From SAT2750 sp964476375 (GTDB lineage Bacteria > Planctomycetota > Planctomycetia > Pirellulales > Pirellulaceae), in NCBI GenBank assembly GCA_964476375.1, contig CAYYZW010000116.1, positions 17,970 to 81,969 on the forward strand: a stretch of DNA of 64,000 bases. Reading direction: 5' to 3'. The notes beneath the pieces are model-generated. The model saw only the letters and a program-made list of their open reading frames with translations, made no database searches and was not told the origin of the DNA. The translations under genes were made by a program, and so were the position numbers. Positions 1 through 9,188 of the stretch are shown here, piece after piece. How positions within the stretch are numbered: the first letter of the stretch is position 1; each line of letters opens with the position of its first letter.

Positions 1-674
1 GCTCCCTCGGCGGGTGCATCCGACAGCAGGGCCTGCTTTTGCTGACTCCCGTCCAGCGCCTTGAAGACCTCGTTGGCCCGCTCGGTGAGATGGAAAAACA
101 GGTTCTGCTTGGTATTCCCCTCTTCTCCATGCCCGTAGACGATGGGACCGCCGAAGGCAGCACCCGGTGTGCTGTCCCCGTCGGCACGCAGGGTCAAGTG
201 GCGACCGGTCAGTTCAAATTCAAAGGGCTTCTTGGTGGGGTCACCAAACAGGGCGACCGAGTACTCCCCGATACCTCCGGCATCGTATTCCATCTGCTTC
301 AGGAACCGGTCGTAACCATCCTCGGAGGTCACACCTTTCACGATCCGCTGGATCAGGTCCTGCTGGGCCTTGGTAAAGAAAGTATCGATCTGTGCCTTGG
401 TAATGTGCCAGTTGGCATTGATCTTGGTTCGCCGCGAGTCATCCCAGGGAAGGGCAACTTCCTTCTTCTGCTCATCACTCAACGTGGCATAGAACTCACG
501 CACGATCGTCTCAGCGGCACTACTTGGCTTCGGTGCCGCCTGGAGCAGATCCCCGACAAGCAGGGAAGAAGCGGAGGTGGCCACCGCCGCGGCAGTCGTG
601 GTGGCAAGGAACTGGCGGCGGTCAAGGGAGCTTTCACAATCAGAACATCGACGGGGATCTGTTTTTTCGGACAT
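1..674 (-). CDS. DUF3500-family secreted protein (3' end beyond window)
   Basis: The frame runs from an ATG at 674 off the left edge, giving about 224 residues. The N-terminus has a twin-arginine-type leader (DRRQFLATT followed by an Ala/Ser/Val-rich stretch), so export by Tat is likely. The body (FYATLSDEQKKEVALPWDD, then YDAGGIGEYSVALFGDP and LTGRHLTLRADGD) matches my recollection of the DUF3500 family, whose biochemical role is unknown. An AGGAAA stretch about 10 nt upstream may serve as the ribosome site. It diverges from the DUF1501 gene at 919. The C-terminal part is not visible. Confidence 0.75.
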   Translation of the reverse strand, partial: MSEKTDPRRCSDCESSLDRRQFLATTTAAAVATSASSLLVGDLLQAAPKPSSAAETIVREFYATLSDEQKKEVALPWDDSRRTKINANWHITKAQIDTFFTKAQQDLIQRIVKGVTSEDGYDRFLKQMEYDAGGIGEYSVALFGDPTKKPFEFELTGRHLTLRADGDSTPGAAFGGPIVYGHGEEGNTKQNLFFHLTERANEVFKALDGSQQKQALLSDAPAEG

Positions 675-847
675 GGTATGTTTTCCTGCCAGGAGGTATC
701 CAGTGGGATGCAGCCGATCAGGATGACCGGCCAGCCCCTTTCGAGGCTGCTCTCCCAGTATACCGGTCGAATACCTGAAAGGGAAAAACGTCTGCCTGGA
801 ATGAAGAAAAATCCTTCATCTTGTGATTATAAAAAACCAGGTCAAGC

Positions 848-876
848 GTGACTGTCTAGCGGATCGACGGTAATAT
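848..876 (+). promoter_or_regulatory. Candidate sigma-70-type promoter for the DUF1501 gene at 919
   Basis: GTGACT (848-853) and TAATAT (871-876) are separated by exactly 17 nt and lie about 43 nt before the ATG at 919. Each box matches the consensus at 4 of 6 positions. Found by eye only; the rest of the 675-918 gap shows nothing else I can name. Confidence 0.3.
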
Positions 877-918
877 TGAGTCCTATTAACAAGCCAGGTC
901 ACCTGCCGGTCCATTGCC

Positions 919-2379
919 ATGCTCTCAATCCTTAGTAATCCACGCCGCGGCTGTCACGGGCTGACTCGCCGGGAGTTACTCCAGGTCGGGGGTGCCGGGC
1001 TGCTTGGATTGAACCTGCCCGATCTCCTGCAGGCGGAATCCACCCAGCTGGGCAGGAAAGTTCGTGCCCGATCGGTGCTTTTCATCTACCTCTTCGGTGG
1101 ACCAAGCCAGCTGGAGACGTTTGACATGAAACCGGATGCCGAGCTGGCAATCCGTGGTCCCTTCAAGACCATCCAGGGACGCAATCCCGAAATCAGGATC
1201 TGTGAACACCTTCCCATGCTGGCAGACTGTTCCGACCAGTACTGTGTGATTCGGACACTGAACCACTCCCAAAATGACCACAATGCGTCGCATTACATCC
1301 AGACCGGCCACCCCATGCCACCCGCAGAACGGGGGCCTTCGAACGTCAATGCCGCGCCCAACGACTGGCCCTCCATGGGATCGGTCATTGAGCACCTTGA
1401 TCGGCGGGCCGGCAGCGGACAGGCAGGCACCATCCCCAGCTATATCTACCTCCCCAATCGGCATGGCGAGATCCAGCTCGGGGGCCAGTATGACCGGCTC
1501 GGCCAGTACGCCGGCTGGCTCGGCTCCCAGTACAACGCCTTTGCCACACGTATTCACAAACGCAAGAGCGGCGATAACCCCTACTTTCGGGACTGCACCG
1601 ATGAAGAACTGAAATTCAAGTTCCAGGGACTGGAAATAGGTAGCGGGATGACCCTGGACCGTCTCCACCACCGACAGGGACTGCTGGAGCAATTCGAGCT
1701 CCAACGTCGCCGGCTGGGAGATGCCCTGAATGTGGCACGGTTTTCTGATGTCCGGCGAGCCGCACTGGAGATGCTGGTATCGAGTGATCTCCGTACTGCC
1801 CTGGACATCCGCAAGGAACCAGGCCCTCTCAGGGACCGCTATGGCAGAAACCTGTTTGGGCAATCCCTGATGATGGGCCGGCGGATGATCGAGGCCGGGG
1901 GGCGATTCGTCACGGTCATCTGGGACATGACCGACGGCGCCGCCGCGGGTTGGGATTCCCACGAGGAACTCACCGGCAGCATGAAAAACCACCTCCTTCC
2001 CGGACTCGACCAGGGACTCTCCGCCCTGCTCTCGGACATGAAAGACCGCGGGCTGCTGGACGAGACGCTGGTTGTCTGTCTTGGCGAAATGGGACGCACC
2101 CCCCAGTTCATCAATCGTGGCAACCCTGATGGTCGGGATCACTGGAGCTACTGCTTCCCGGCACTGCTGGCCGGGGCCGGTATTCAGAACGGTCTTCTGC
2201 ATGGACAGTCGGACCGGCATGCAGCCTATCCACTGGAACATCCGGTCAGTCCCGAGGATCTGAGCGCGACAATTTTCGACACTCTCGGAATCGATCCCCA
2301 TCAGCCCCTGCTCGACAAGCAGGGACAGCCGGTGCCGCTATCCCAGGGTGGGCGTGTCCTGGACGAACTGTTCGGCTAG
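919..2379 (+). CDS. DUF1501 family exported protein
   Basis: This 486-residue protein belongs to DUF1501, an alkaline-phosphatase/sulfatase-fold family very abundant in planctomycetes and without a proven reaction. Signs are the twin-arginine leader (TRRELLQVGGAGLLG), the block FGGPSQLETFDMKPDA near residue 60, LRDRYGRNLFGQS in the middle, and the C-terminal GEMGRTPQF followed by GRDHWSY. These proteins are exported and usually paired with PSD1 cytochrome proteins, but no PSD1 gene adjoins this copy. Its stop codon overlaps the stop region of the convergent dimethylformamidase-like gene by 4 nt. Confidence 0.88.
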   Translation: MLSILSNPRRGCHGLTRRELLQVGGAGLLGLNLPDLLQAESTQLGRKVRARSVLFIYLFGGPSQLETFDMKPDAELAIRGPFKTIQGRNPEIRICEHLPMLADCSDQYCVIRTLNHSQNDHNASHYIQTGHPMPPAERGPSNVNAAPNDWPSMGSVIEHLDRRAGSGQAGTIPSYIYLPNRHGEIQLGGQYDRLGQYAGWLGSQYNAFATRIHKRKSGDNPYFRDCTDEELKFKFQGLEIGSGMTLDRLHHRQGLLEQFELQRRRLGDALNVARFSDVRRAALEMLVSSDLRTALDIRKEPGPLRDRYGRNLFGQSLMMGRRMIEAGGRFVTVIWDMTDGAAAGWDSHEELTGSMKNHLLPGLDQGLSALLSDMKDRGLLDETLVVCLGEMGRTPQFINRGNPDGRDHWSYCFPALLAGAGIQNGLLHGQSDRHAAYPLEHPVSPEDLSATIFDTLGIDPHQPLLDKQGQPVPLSQGGRVLDELFG

Positions 2380-3935
2380 GAAAGCCAGGCGCTGTCCAGG
2401 AAACGCCGGAGCACGTTGGCCGTGACTTTCGACACCCCCTCATCCACCGGGATGGAAAGTGTCCAGCAGAGAGATCCTGCCGAGAAGACAGCGCCCCCGC
2501 TCTCTGTCTGGTAAAGCACCATGTCCGCACCACTCCCACCAGGATTATCTCCCTTGGCAAGGTGCTCGAGGCCGGCCGGAGAGGCCGGGCCAACCTTGTC
2601 CAGTTCATGCCCCGAGGCCCCTCCCGGGCAGCGCTCGTGCAGGCTCTGGAAACCAAAGCAGCTTCCGGTCTCCAGTCCCGTGCCGTCAAACACCCAGTGA
2701 TCACCATCAAGGACCCGGTAGGGGGCACCGCTCTGAAAGCCCTCATGGGAATAGGCAACCCCCAGCAGGCTGGCCTCGGATTCTCCCCGCAACTCGGTCT
2801 CTCCCTCGCGGCAACAGAGCATGGTTGACTCATCCACAAACTCCACCTCGGCATAAAGTCCACAACCTGCCAGGTAAACCAGCCGTCCTCCCTCCTCCTG
2901 AACCCATCTCTTGACCCGCTGGTACATCTCCAGCGACCAGTACTCGGGGTGCGTGTTGAGCACCAGGACCCGGTAGTGCTCCAGCGGCAGGGTGCCAAAA
3001 TGCAGTTCCGTTTCACTGTAGAGGTCGTAGCTGAATTTCTCGCGTTCCAGCCAGCCCAGCAGCCGCCATTCCCCCGGGGCAAAAGCCGACTGCATGCGAC
3101 CCGAGATCGTGTCGGTAATGCTGGCATGCTCCGGGACACAACTCGCCAGTTCCGGCCGCTCAAAAGATAACGGTGCCGAACGATCCTCGTAGGGCCAGAG
3201 CCCGGGCCGGGTATACCGTTCAATATCCTGCCGCGAGTAGACAACGGGACGATCGCGAAGGCCGTCCTGGTTAAAGTAGTTACTGCGGCCCCCATAGTTG
3301 TTGTAAGCATTCCAGGTGATATTGGAGGTCATCACGGCAATCTCCGAACAGGGTTCGGCCGGGGAGACGATCCAGGGAAAAGAAAAGAAGCGGCCACTGG
3401 CAGTGCGGGCATGCAGAAAATAAAGCCCGCTCTGGGAGGGTGCCTCCACCCGGTGCTTCTGAAACTCGATCGTGTGCCCCACCTGGTTCCACTGCATTCC
3501 GGTCCGGGTAAAGTCGGTGTCCGGGGCCACCTGTCGCATCGCCCCTGGGCCGTGTTCATCACACCAGCCAAGCTCTCGGACCAGCTTCTTCTCCCAGCCA
3601 TAACGGTAGAGATCCAGGCGAAAAGGCTCGCTGGAGTGAATCCGGTACTCACTCCCCTGGCCCGCGCGGACCCACTTGGGCCACATGTAACCGACCAGGC
3701 TATCGGACATCAGGCGGAACTGGCAGGGAGCATCCTCGTGGATCGTCGCCGTAACACGTTTGCCGCCAAAATCAGCATGGTTCAGCGTGACCTGGTATTC
3801 CCCCGGGGCGACATCCGCCAGCAGGGCACCATCGGCCTGCGAGCGAAGATCCCAGCGACCGGACTCGTTCTCCAGTGTCACCCAGGCCCCGGCGATGGCG
3901 ACATGCTGTTCATCACTGAGATAGCCAACGAGCAT
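2376..3935 (-). CDS. N,N-dimethylformamidase large-subunit-like protein
   Basis: A 519-residue protein with no signal peptide, so probably cytoplasmic. An N-terminal beta-sandwich-like part (about residues 1-120, with VAPGEYQVTLNH) precedes a part resembling the C-terminal domain of the DMF hydrolase large subunit: SNITWNAYNNYGGRSNYF near 220, TLPLEHYRVLVLNTHPEYWS near 320, GGRLVYLAGCGLYAEVEF after it, and GGAVFSAGSLCW at the end. The known enzyme hydrolyses dimethylformamide to formate and dimethylamine. The formamidase-family gene lies 17 nt upstream, so the pair may act on amides or C-N bonds. The true substrate is not evident, and no small subunit was found. Confidence 0.65.
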   Translation of the reverse strand: MLVGYLSDEQHVAIAGAWVTLENESGRWDLRSQADGALLADVAPGEYQVTLNHADFGGKRVTATIHEDAPCQFRLMSDSLVGYMWPKWVRAGQGSEYRIHSSEPFRLDLYRYGWEKKLVRELGWCDEHGPGAMRQVAPDTDFTRTGMQWNQVGHTIEFQKHRVEAPSQSGLYFLHARTASGRFFSFPWIVSPAEPCSEIAVMTSNITWNAYNNYGGRSNYFNQDGLRDRPVVYSRQDIERYTRPGLWPYEDRSAPLSFERPELASCVPEHASITDTISGRMQSAFAPGEWRLLGWLEREKFSYDLYSETELHFGTLPLEHYRVLVLNTHPEYWSLEMYQRVKRWVQEEGGRLVYLAGCGLYAEVEFVDESTMLCCREGETELRGESEASLLGVAYSHEGFQSGAPYRVLDGDHWVFDGTGLETGSCFGFQSLHERCPGGASGHELDKVGPASPAGLEHLAKGDNPGGSGADMVLYQTESGGAVFSAGSLCWTLSIPVDEGVSKVTANVLRRFLDSAWLS

Positions 3936-3952
3936 CCGGCTCTACCATCCTT

Positions 3953-4837
3953 TCAGCCAGCGAGATACTGTTTCTGGATCTTGGCAGCCACCGTACCAAT
4001 CCCGTAATAACCGACCGAGACCTGACCGACGTGGGTCAACAGGTCATAGGCATGCCAGCGATCCCAGTTGTAATCCTCTTCCATCCAGAGGATCAGCTGC
4101 GCGTAGGCCGCCGCAACCGACCGTTCCATCGGGCAGCCGGTCGCTACCGCCATGATCTCCTCATCCGACTCGATACGCGGACCCGCCAGCTGCTTCTCCT
4201 TCAGAAGGTCGACGGTGATCGTTGTTTCCGCGGCCATCTCCAACCCGGTCCCGGAGAGTTCCCCATGTCCCATGGCCGCATGGGCATCTCCCAGGTAAAG
4301 GTAGCCCCCGGAACAAAAGACTGGCAGAAAGACGACCGACCCGGGACAGACCTCGACCAGGTCCATGTTTCCACCATGGGCTCCCGCCGGCTGTGTCGAC
4401 GCGACTCCCCATTCCGGTGCTGTTCCCAGGCAACCGAGCATCGGCGCAAAAGGAATCGGTGTCCTGTCATTCCAGTAGACCTGGCCGTCGCGGATCGGAC
4501 AGATGCGGGCCGGCGAGGGCTGCTCGCTGCCGAGCCACTCGGCCAGCCTGCCCGGGTGCCCCGTATAGGTCGCCGCCTGGTCATCGCGAGGACGAATGTC
4601 CTGGATCGTGACGGCCAGGGCATCTCCCGGCTCGGCCCCCTCGACCAGGATCGGACCGGCCACCGGGTTGCTCTTGGGCACCGCCCTCTTGTCCCGACGG
4701 TCCTCGCTGGTCCTGAGCTGTCCGGAGAGGGCATCCTCCGATTCCACCAGCAGGTCCTCTCCAGGCTGGATCGTCACGCGGGGCGCCAGGTGTCGGCTGA
4801 ATTCATAAACCAGTGGCTCGGCGGCAACCCGTTGCAT
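3953..4837 (-). CDS. Acetamidase/formamidase family protein
   Basis: A 294-residue cytoplasmic protein of the FmdA/AmdA family, which hydrolyses short amides to the acid and ammonia. Recognisable blocks are NPVAGPILVEGAEPGDALAV (about 58-77), LGCLGTAPEWG, AGAHGGNMDLVEV with the family's GGNxD motif, and LYLGDAHAAMGHGELSGTG, the acidic/histidine-rich metal-site region. An AGGAG site lies about 6 nt before the ATG. It is the middle gene of a tight three-gene minus-strand operon with 18-nt gaps. With the dimethylformamidase-like gene downstream it suggests amide or C1-nitrogen use. Family assignment is firm, substrate is not. Confidence 0.85.
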   Translation of the reverse strand: MQRVAAEPLVYEFSRHLAPRVTIQPGEDLLVESEDALSGQLRTSEDRRDKRAVPKSNPVAGPILVEGAEPGDALAVTIQDIRPRDDQAATYTGHPGRLAEWLGSEQPSPARICPIRDGQVYWNDRTPIPFAPMLGCLGTAPEWGVASTQPAGAHGGNMDLVEVCPGSVVFLPVFCSGGYLYLGDAHAAMGHGELSGTGLEMAAETTITVDLLKEKQLAGPRIESDEEIMAVATGCPMERSVAAAYAQLILWMEEDYNWDRWHAYDLLTHVGQVSVGYYGIGTVAAKIQKQYLAG

Positions 4838-4855
4838 GGCAATCTCCTCAAACCC

Positions 4856-6682
4856 TTACTTCCCGATCATCCAGCGGTCCCAGGGAAAGACCAGGGTTGG
4901 CTGGTTCACATAACGATCGGTTTCAATCGTCAGCTGCGCCCCGGCGCCGGGAGCCAGCACCACGGTAAAGGCAGTCCCATCCACGGCTGTCGCCTGGTCG
5001 CCAAGCGTCACCTTCCTGCACTGGTGTTCCCCGTAGGCACCTGTCTGCACGACCACCCTGCGGGCCACGAGCTGGTTCGTATTCACGAGCGTCACTCGCA
5101 CCTGGCTGTCGGTCATCTGGTCGATCAGTGCCGCCACGTCCTCCGGCACACCAGCCCTCCGCCGGAGCGGGTCAAAGTAGCGCAGTCGGCAGTGCAGCGG
5201 CGCGGCCCCGCGCCCCGGGTCCAGCCCGGCCATCATCAGCTGGCGAAGTGTCCCTACCGTGGCCGGGTTAAACTTCATCGGATCATCGGCCAGGCGAGTA
5301 TCGGGGGTGGTTTCATCCTCCCTCATTCCTGCCACTTTCTGACGAATCGTGGCAAGGTCGCCCCGCAGGGCCGATTCCGGGAAACCCGGGTTTTTTCCAT
5401 CCAGGTAAGCAATCCAGCTGTTCCCGGAAACCCGCGCGTGGTCGTGCGGCTGGAGGGTCCAGAAGTAACACTCCAGCGCGCCCTCCGACCAGGGACCAGG
5501 CGCGTAAGCGTACCAGCCGTCATCGCCATACATCCGCGGGTAGAGCGCCTTGCCATCGACCACTTTCTTGTTGGCGTTGATAAGATCGATCATCCTGGAC
5601 CAGGCATCGATATAGCGCCGCTGGCCGGTCAACAGGTAGGCATTTCCAAAACCGATCAGGCCCCTCTGAACCCGGTTGCGATGGGCCATCTCACCGGTCT
5701 GGGGTACCTCGACCGTGAAACCCCAGCCATAGACACCCCCGTACCACTTCCCATCGGTCGCTCCACCGATCGTACCGTCCAGCCCGATGTTGGTCGGGAT
5801 GATGCCATCATTGGTAACCATCCGCTCGAGCCAGGCATCAACATACTCCAGCAGCCAGTCCCGGTATTTCACTTCCCCAGCAAGCATGTAGGCATTGGCT
5901 GCCAGCGTGGTGGCACTCATGTTCTGGGGATGGTCGCCGATGATGTCGTTGTAATCCTTGAAGTGCGCGATCATCTCGGCATAGTTGCGTTCCCCATGGC
6001 CGGCGCGAAAGCGGTTTTCTATCTCGATCGGATCCCCGGCCCAGTCCAGACCGGTCGCCTTCCGCATCAGCGGTCCCCGGCTGCCATTGAACATGCTGCG
6101 AATGATCTTGTGCTGCGGATCATAGTTGGGAGCTCCCGGATCCTCGTTCATGTAGAAGCCGGCGAAACGACGGGCACGGTGCCCCAGCTGGATGTCATAG
6201 GGATCCGAGAGTCCCTGCAGGTTGAACACGCGGAGGCCCTCGCCGTTGTGCATCCAGTCCATCATCGTGGGAAATTCCTTGTAGTACATCCCGTCCCGGG
6301 CGAAGGGGACATCCGTCGTCCTGGCCTCGGTGTACTGCAGCAGGTGTCCCTCCCAGGCTTTCTTGTACATCTCGAGGATCGAGTCATCCGACCCAAGTGC
6401 ATGCAGGATCGGCCAGTCGGCCACGTTCTCGATGGCGTCATCCGGGCCGTCGTTCCCACCCCAGCGTTCCACGCAGAGCAGGTAACCACGCTCGTCAAAG
6501 TACTTCTCGAAGAACTCGCGGCAGGCTTGCGTGTTGGTCTCGATCAACTGCCGCTCGAGCAGTGCCCACCCGGGGGGGGACATCGGTGTATGAATCGAGA
6601 TCGTCGGCCCCTGGCCGTTCATCTCCCCCGGCAGCAAGACCGACAGCAGGCCCAGAAAAAGAGCAATTACCCAGGATCTCAT
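4856..6682 (-). CDS. Secreted alpha/alpha-toroid-like protein of unknown function
   Basis: Read from the ATG at 6682 this gives 608 residues with a clear signal peptide (MRSWVIALFLGLLSVLLPG). An upstream in-frame ATG at 6712 would put ten residues before the leader and is less likely. The body is helix-rich with Trp/Tyr-rich repeated blocks (LLEYVDAWLERMVTNDG, YLLTGQRRYIDAWSRMIDL, WYAYAPGPWSEGALECYF), the look of the six-hairpin toroid fold shared by many polysaccharide lyases and glycosidases. The C-terminal 100 residues look like a beta-sandwich. I do not recognise the family. It is first in the operon with the two amidase-type genes, so a substrate link between them is possible. Confidence 0.6.
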   Translation of the reverse strand: MRSWVIALFLGLLSVLLPGEMNGQGPTISIHTPMSPPGWALLERQLIETNTQACREFFEKYFDERGYLLCVERWGGNDGPDDAIENVADWPILHALGSDDSILEMYKKAWEGHLLQYTEARTTDVPFARDGMYYKEFPTMMDWMHNGEGLRVFNLQGLSDPYDIQLGHRARRFAGFYMNEDPGAPNYDPQHKIIRSMFNGSRGPLMRKATGLDWAGDPIEIENRFRAGHGERNYAEMIAHFKDYNDIIGDHPQNMSATTLAANAYMLAGEVKYRDWLLEYVDAWLERMVTNDGIIPTNIGLDGTIGGATDGKWYGGVYGWGFTVEVPQTGEMAHRNRVQRGLIGFGNAYLLTGQRRYIDAWSRMIDLINANKKVVDGKALYPRMYGDDGWYAYAPGPWSEGALECYFWTLQPHDHARVSGNSWIAYLDGKNPGFPESALRGDLATIRQKVAGMREDETTPDTRLADDPMKFNPATVGTLRQLMMAGLDPGRGAAPLHCRLRYFDPLRRRAGVPEDVAALIDQMTDSQVRVTLVNTNQLVARRVVVQTGAYGEHQCRKVTLGDQATAVDGTAFTVVLAPGAGAQLTIETDRYVNQPTLVFPWDRWMIGK

Positions 6683-6843
6683 AATTCCCCCACCAGCAAG
6701 ACACAGTTCCACATCGTCCGCTATTGTAGCCCAGCTTCATCCATAAGGTTGTGTCCTGAGGCAAGAGTTTTCAGCGTGATCCGGAGCCAGGATGCCGACA
6801 ATAACCTTGGTGGACCGCCCTTTCAAATGCTAAACTTGAAACC

Positions 6844-8262
6844 ATGAACCAGCGGACACGAAAACAGCCGAATCGCCGAAACGTCCTGCAGCTTGGAGGC
6901 GGGGTCCTGGGAGGACTGGGGCTTTCCCACCTGCTTGAAGCCCGGGCGCTTTCATCCCAGGGCAGTTCCACTCCCGACACGTCGGTGATTTTTGTCTGGC
7001 TGCCGGGCGGCCCCCCGCACATGGAAACCTATGACATGAAGCCGGATGCGCCGGCCGATTACCGGGGCCAGTTTCGCCCCATCCAGTCCAACGTGGCCGG
7101 CATGGACGTCTGCGAGCTCCTGCCTGAGCATGCCAGGATTGCTGACAAGTACACCCTGATCCGTTCCTGTGCCCACGAGTTTGCCGACCATGGTGGTGGC
7201 CACAAGCGGTTCCTGACCGGCCGCAAGCCGGCGACCCCCACCGGCTTCGTTAACGATGCCCCGATGGTCGGCTCGATGGCTGCCAAGATGCTCGAGGACA
7301 AGACAAATCCCAGCGGGCTCTGCAACTACATCGTGCTTGGCAATGGCCGCGTCAACCCGATCGACGTCTTCAGTTTTGGCTCCGCCTACCTCGGTGCCGA
7401 GACGCACCCCTTCCGGATTTCCGACGACCCCAATTCCAAGGATTTCAAGGTCCAGAACCTTGCTCTCTCCAGCGGCCTGTTCGAGGAACGACTGACGGAT
7501 CGCGTTTCGTTGCTGAGCGAACTGGACCAGTTGCGACGGGATGTGGACGGGAGCAGGTTGATGGACTCGATGGATACCTTTAACCAGTCGGCCCTGGCGA
7601 TGATCACATCCTCCAGGGCACGCCAGGCATTTGATCTCTCCCAGGAAGAAGATTCACTGCGAGACCGCTATGGCCGTCACGAGTGGGGGCAACGTGCTAT
7701 CCTGGCCCGCCGGCTGGTGGAAGCGGGAGTCCCCTGGGTGACCGTGGTGATGGAGAACCCTTACGTCTCCGGAATCCCGATGCCCAAGTGGGGCGTTTAT
7801 AACTGGGACAGCCATGCCGTCAATTGTCATCTCTTCAAGGACGCCGAGGTCCGATTCCCGATCTATGACCAGGTGATCACGGCGATGGTCGAGGATCTCT
7901 ATGCCCGTGGCCTGGACCGGCGAGTCCTGCTCGTGGTGACGGGTGAGTTCGGCCGAACCCCCCGGATCACCGTCCGGCCGGGCACGCAGACCAAGGTCGA
8001 CCAGCCGGGGCGTGACCACTGGCCAAGTGCGATGAGCATGCTCGTCGCCGGCGGCGGGATGCAAACGGGCCAGGTGATCGGGGCTACCAACACCAGGGGG
8101 GAAGAACCGGTCCAGCGGCCACTCACGCCGAATGACCTCTGGGCAAGCGTCTACAAGCATCTCGGCATCAACCCCGAGCACACCTTCCCGGATCTCTCTG
8201 GTCGCCCGATGCCCATCCTGCCGTTTGGCGAGGCAATCCACGAGCTTGACGCGGTTAGCTGA
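6844..8262 (+). CDS. DUF1501 family exported protein
   Basis: A 472-residue DUF1501 protein. The leader contains RRNVLQLGGGVLGGLG, and the domain shows WLPGGPPHMETYDMKPDAP, LRDRYGRHEWGQRAILAR, VTGEFGRTPRIT and GRDHWPSAMSMLVAGGGM. The SD-like sequence is weak. It is transcribed away from the toroid-like gene and faces the beta-propeller gene ending at 8268. No PSD1 partner adjoins it. The reaction of the family is unknown; DHW and the N-terminal Asp are the most conserved features I can see. Confidence 0.88.
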   Translation: MNQRTRKQPNRRNVLQLGGGVLGGLGLSHLLEARALSSQGSSTPDTSVIFVWLPGGPPHMETYDMKPDAPADYRGQFRPIQSNVAGMDVCELLPEHARIADKYTLIRSCAHEFADHGGGHKRFLTGRKPATPTGFVNDAPMVGSMAAKMLEDKTNPSGLCNYIVLGNGRVNPIDVFSFGSAYLGAETHPFRISDDPNSKDFKVQNLALSSGLFEERLTDRVSLLSELDQLRRDVDGSRLMDSMDTFNQSALAMITSSRARQAFDLSQEEDSLRDRYGRHEWGQRAILARRLVEAGVPWVTVVMENPYVSGIPMPKWGVYNWDSHAVNCHLFKDAEVRFPIYDQVITAMVEDLYARGLDRRVLLVVTGEFGRTPRITVRPGTQTKVDQPGRDHWPSAMSMLVAGGGMQTGQVIGATNTRGEEPVQRPLTPNDLWASVYKHLGINPEHTFPDLSGRPMPILPFGEAIHELDAVS

Positions 8263-8267
8263 CTGGA

Positions 8268-9188
8268 TCAGGGACGTGAGGCGGGAACCCCCGGCCCGGG
8301 TCCATGGTAGGAAGGCACCGCCACCCGGTAGAGGTCATGCTCTCCCTCCCTTTCCGAGACAATCACCAGCGACTTTCCGTCAGGACTCCAGGCCGGGTAG
8401 TCATCCCGCTCCTCGTGCTCGGTAACCCGCTGCAGGTTGGAGCCGTCGCTGTTGACCAGGTAGACCTCGAAATTGCCGTCCCGGTGGCTGACAAAGGCAA
8501 GCCTTTTCCCATCGGGTGAAAAACGGGGTCGCAAATCCTGGAAGGGGTTCTGCGTGATCCGGGTGATCTCGCTACCATCCGGTTTCATCAGGTAAAGCTC
8601 GAAATTTCCGTCCCGCGTGGAACAGAACGCCACCCGGCTGCCATCGGGGGAAAAATCAGGCCAGAGATTGATCCCCTTGCCCCCGGTCAGGGCCGCGCGG
8701 TTTTTTCCCTTGATATCCACCGAGAAGATGTCCTGCCTGCCCTCCTCGGCAAAGGAAAAGAGTACCAGGGAGCTGTCCGGTGAAATTGCCGGGTTACGAT
8801 AACCACTAAAACCCTGTCCCGGTGCCAGCTGAACCTCGTCGGCCTGCTTCCGCGAGCTGATCACCATTCCCACGCTGAGCGCCCCGACTGCCTTGAGGTA
8901 AGCATAGTATTTTCCATCGGCCGAGTAGGCAGGATCAAATTCCTGGGCACTCACCGTCTTGTGAACCGGCGTGACCGCGCCCCCTGCAAGCTTCAGCTGC
9001 TGCAGCCGGTACAATTTGGGATCCTGGATTTCGACAAAGACCAGGTCCTCCCCCCCGTTAATAAAGACCGGGGTGAATTTCATCCGGCCGTCATGCGTGA
9101 GACGGACCGGCTCAACAGCCGCGAGCTGGCTAGCCATGGCAGCGGTAACCAGCAGGGCAACAGTCGCCTGGAGCCTAGAGCAGCCCAT
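8268..9188 (-). CDS. Exported TolB-like (PD40 repeat) beta-propeller protein
   Basis: A 306-residue protein with a signal peptide (QATVALLVTAAMASQLAAVE) followed by about six repeats of the WD40-like PD40 type: FSPDGSRVAFCSTRDGNFEL, FSPDGKRLAFVSHRDGNFEV and WSPDGKSLVIVSEREGEHDL near the C-terminus. This matches the propeller half of TolB without the N-terminal TolB domain, so a binding or scaffold role outside the cytoplasm is likelier than a Tol-Pal role. The start overlaps the 3' end of the upstream DUF1501 gene by 14 nt, so the two are probably translated together. An AGGAGG lies 12 nt before the ATG. Confidence 0.8.
   Translation of the reverse strand: MGCSRLQATVALLVTAAMASQLAAVEPVRLTHDGRMKFTPVFINGGEDLVFVEIQDPKLYRLQQLKLAGGAVTPVHKTVSAQEFDPAYSADGKYYAYLKAVGALSVGMVISSRKQADEVQLAPGQGFSGYRNPAISPDSSLVLFSFAEEGRQDIFSVDIKGKNRAALTGGKGINLWPDFSPDGSRVAFCSTRDGNFELYLMKPDGSEITRITQNPFQDLRPRFSPDGKRLAFVSHRDGNFEVYLVNSDGSNLQRVTEHEERDDYPAWSPDGKSLVIVSEREGEHDLYRVAVPSYHGPGPGVPASRP

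Noticed and set aside
4031..6847. 938-residue plus-strand open frame
   Set aside because: It lies opposite the formamidase and toroid-like genes, has no domain or leader, and is explained by the codon structure of GC-rich DNA.
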